61,746 bases of DNA. Origin: Nocardia inohanensis NBRC 100128 (GTDB taxonomy: Bacteria > Actinomycetota > Actinomycetes > Mycobacteriales > Mycobacteriaceae). Below the pieces are notes generated by a model. That model had not been told where the DNA came from and ran no database searches. It saw only the letters and a program-made list of their open reading frames with translations. Positions within the stretch are counted from its first letter, which is position 1, and the number at the start of each line of letters is the position of its first letter. Shown piece by piece: positions 60,431 through 61,746 of this stretch. The translations under genes were made by a program, and so were the position numbers. Location: positions 1 through 61,746 of the forward strand of contig NZ_BDBK01000023.1 of assembly GCF_001612945.1 (NCBI RefSeq), in the 5' to 3' direction.

Positions 60431-61746
60431 ATGAATGCCCTGACAGTGACGCTGGGCACGATTGGAGCGGCGTTCACGTTAATCGCGTGGGCGTCGTTCT
60501 TCGGCGGCGTACGCGGTATCGCCCGCACCATCATGGTCGGCCAGTCCGCACCCGATCGCTGGCGGCCCTTCCTCCCGCGCTTCAAGCAGATGATGATCGA
60601 GTTCCTGGCCCATACGCGGATGAACAAATTCCGCACCGTGGGCTGGGCGCACTGGCTGGTCATGATCGGCTTCCTGGCCGGCTTCATCCTCTGGTTCGAG
60701 GCCTACGGGCAGACCTTCGACGGCGAATTCCATTGGCCGATCATCGGTTCCTGGGGCATCTACCACCTGATGGACGAAATCCTCGGCATCGGAACGGTGG
60801 TCGGCATCGTCGCGCTGATCATCATCCGGCAGCTGAACCACCCGCGGGTCCCCGAACGCCTGTCGCGCTTCAGCGGCTCGAAGTTCGCCCCCGCGTACGT
60901 CATCGAGGGCATCGTGCTCGTCGAGGGCCTCGGCATGGTGCTGGTGAAGGCCGGGAAGATCGCCGCGTATGGCGAATCCCACACCTGGAGTGACTTTTTC
61001 ACCGAGCAGGTCGCCAAGCTGCTGCCCGCCAGCCCGACCCTGGTCTCCATCTTCGCCTTCGTGAAGCTCTGCTCCGGTGCGCTGTTCCTGCTGCTGGTCG
61101 GCCGCAACACCACCTGGGGTGTGGCGTGGCACCGGTTCGCCGCGTTCCCGAACATCTACTTCAAGCGTGAAGACGACGGCGACGTCGCACTGGGCGCGCT
61201 GAAGCCGATGATGTCCGGCGGCAAGCCGATCGACATGGAGACCGCGGATCCCGACAACGACACCTTCGGTGTGGGCAAGTTCGAGGACTTCTCCTGGAAG
61301 GACATCCTCGACGTCACCACCTGTACCGAATGCGGCCGCTGCCAATCCCAGTGCCCCGCTTGGAATACCGGTAAGCCGCTGTCGCCGAAGCTGCTGATCA
61401 TGTCGCTGCGCGACCACGGTTACGCCAAGGCGCCGTACCTGCTGGCCGGTGGCCGGAAGGACATGGGCGGCGACGAGATCGGTCTGGTCGATACCGAGGG
61501 CAAGCCGAACGAGGCTGCGCTGGCGAAGATTTCGGCCGAGGCGCGCGCCGAGGCCGAGCGTCCGCTGGTCGGGCCCGAGGATGTCAACGGCATCATCGAT
61601 CCCGAGGTGTTGTGGTCGTGCACGACCTGTGGTGCGTGTGTGGAACAGTGCCCGGTCGATATCGAGCATGTCGATCACATCATCGATATGCGCCGCTACC
61701 AGGTGCTGATCGAGTCGGAGTTCCCGTCCGAGCTCGCCGGGTTGTT
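60431..61746 (+). CDS. Rv0338c-like membrane iron-sulphur reductase (3' end outside window)
   Basis: At least 438 residues; the frame is open at the right edge, so the C-terminal CCG-type domains are missing. N-terminal membrane region with about five helices (about 5-25, 75-95, 105-130, 155-175, 205-225; His residues such as HWLVMIGFLAGF could bind haem), then a two-cluster ferredoxin domain (CTECGRCQSQCPAW near 300 and CTTCGACVEQCPVD near 402). The M. tuberculosis homologue (about 880 residues) is a probable heterodisulphide-reductase-like enzyme reported essential. It lies near ini genes in both genomes. ATG 60431, with AGAAAGG upstream. Confidence 0.88.
   Translation, partial: MNALTVTLGTIGAAFTLIAWASFFGGVRGIARTIMVGQSAPDRWRPFLPRFKQMMIEFLAHTRMNKFRTVGWAHWLVMIGFLAGFILWFEAYGQTFDGEFHWPIIGSWGIYHLMDEILGIGTVVGIVALIIIRQLNHPRVPERLSRFSGSKFAPAYVIEGIVLVEGLGMVLVKAGKIAAYGESHTWSDFFTEQVAKLLPASPTLVSIFAFVKLCSGALFLLLVGRNTTWGVAWHRFAAFPNIYFKREDDGDVALGALKPMMSGGKPIDMETADPDNDTFGVGKFEDFSWKDILDVTTCTECGRCQSQCPAWNTGKPLSPKLLIMSLRDHGYAKAPYLLAGGRKDMGGDEIGLVDTEGKPNEAALAKISAEARAEAERPLVGPEDVNGIIDPEVLWSCTTCGACVEQCPVDIEHVDHIIDMRRYQVLIESEFPSELAGL

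Overview
The window is GC-rich, gene-dense actinobacterial chromosome from a mycolic-acid bacterium, most likely Nocardia or a close relative. I infer this from a fused HadA/HadB-type mycolate dehydratase, an EmbR-type SARP-FHA regulator, an iniB-iniA-iniC-like locus with an IniR-like regulator, type II flavohaemoglobins, and gene content that recalls two neighbourhoods of the Mycobacterium tuberculosis chromosome (fba-DedA-GH76, pyrE-clpB and dnaK-grpE-dnaJ-hspR; and Rv0338c to iniC). I found no IS elements, prophage genes, CRISPR arrays, tRNA or rRNA genes. One gene runs off the right edge.

Region 1 (1-9.4 kb), envelope and central carbon: fused dehydratase; then, all leftward, an EmbR-like regulator, a secreted DUF4185 protein (a family now linked to endo-D-arabinanases) and a secreted GH30 glycosidase; fba; a tandem pair of DedA proteins; a GH76 mannanase-like protein.

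Region 2 (9.5-26 kb): SpoU methyltransferase; NarL-type two-component pair; Uma2-like protein; NCS1 permease with a phosphotransferase; DUF1254 lipoprotein; then a leftward series of clpB, a DUF5666 protein, an Rv0383c-like protein, SDR, pyrE, FabH-like and YhhN. clpB has a HAIR operator overlapping a SigH-type promoter and is closed by an 18-bp terminator stem.

Region 3 (26-37 kb), stress physiology: MDR oxidoreductase; a three-gene flavohaemoglobin-family cluster, one member lacking the globin domain and preceded by an 80-nt palindrome; the dnaK-grpE-dnaJ-hspR operon with its own HAIR site; two related DUF1707 membrane proteins.

Region 4 (37.5-43.9 kb), accessory metabolism: LLM oxidoreductase, ECF sigma factor with a cysteine-bearing tail, haloalkane dehalogenase, MarR regulator divergent from a DHA2 exporter, zinc alcohol dehydrogenase.

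Region 5 (43.9-61.7 kb), the most interesting part: an iniBAC-like operon (Gly/Ala-rich IniB-like protein and two bacterial dynamin-like GTPases), transcribed away from a membrane-anchored Hsp70-like protein, an IniR-like ATPase/LuxR regulator and a second, shortened Hsp70-like membrane protein. The shared intergenic region holds a perfect 11-bp inverted repeat. Two secreted S1-family proteases, an NRDE protein, a previously uncalled 35-codon gene with its own ribosome binding site and terminator, a secreted glycine-zipper protein and an Rv0338c-type iron-sulphur reductase follow. I read the ini/Hsp70/IniR block as an envelope-stress module that may have chaperone-like partners not described in mycobacteria.
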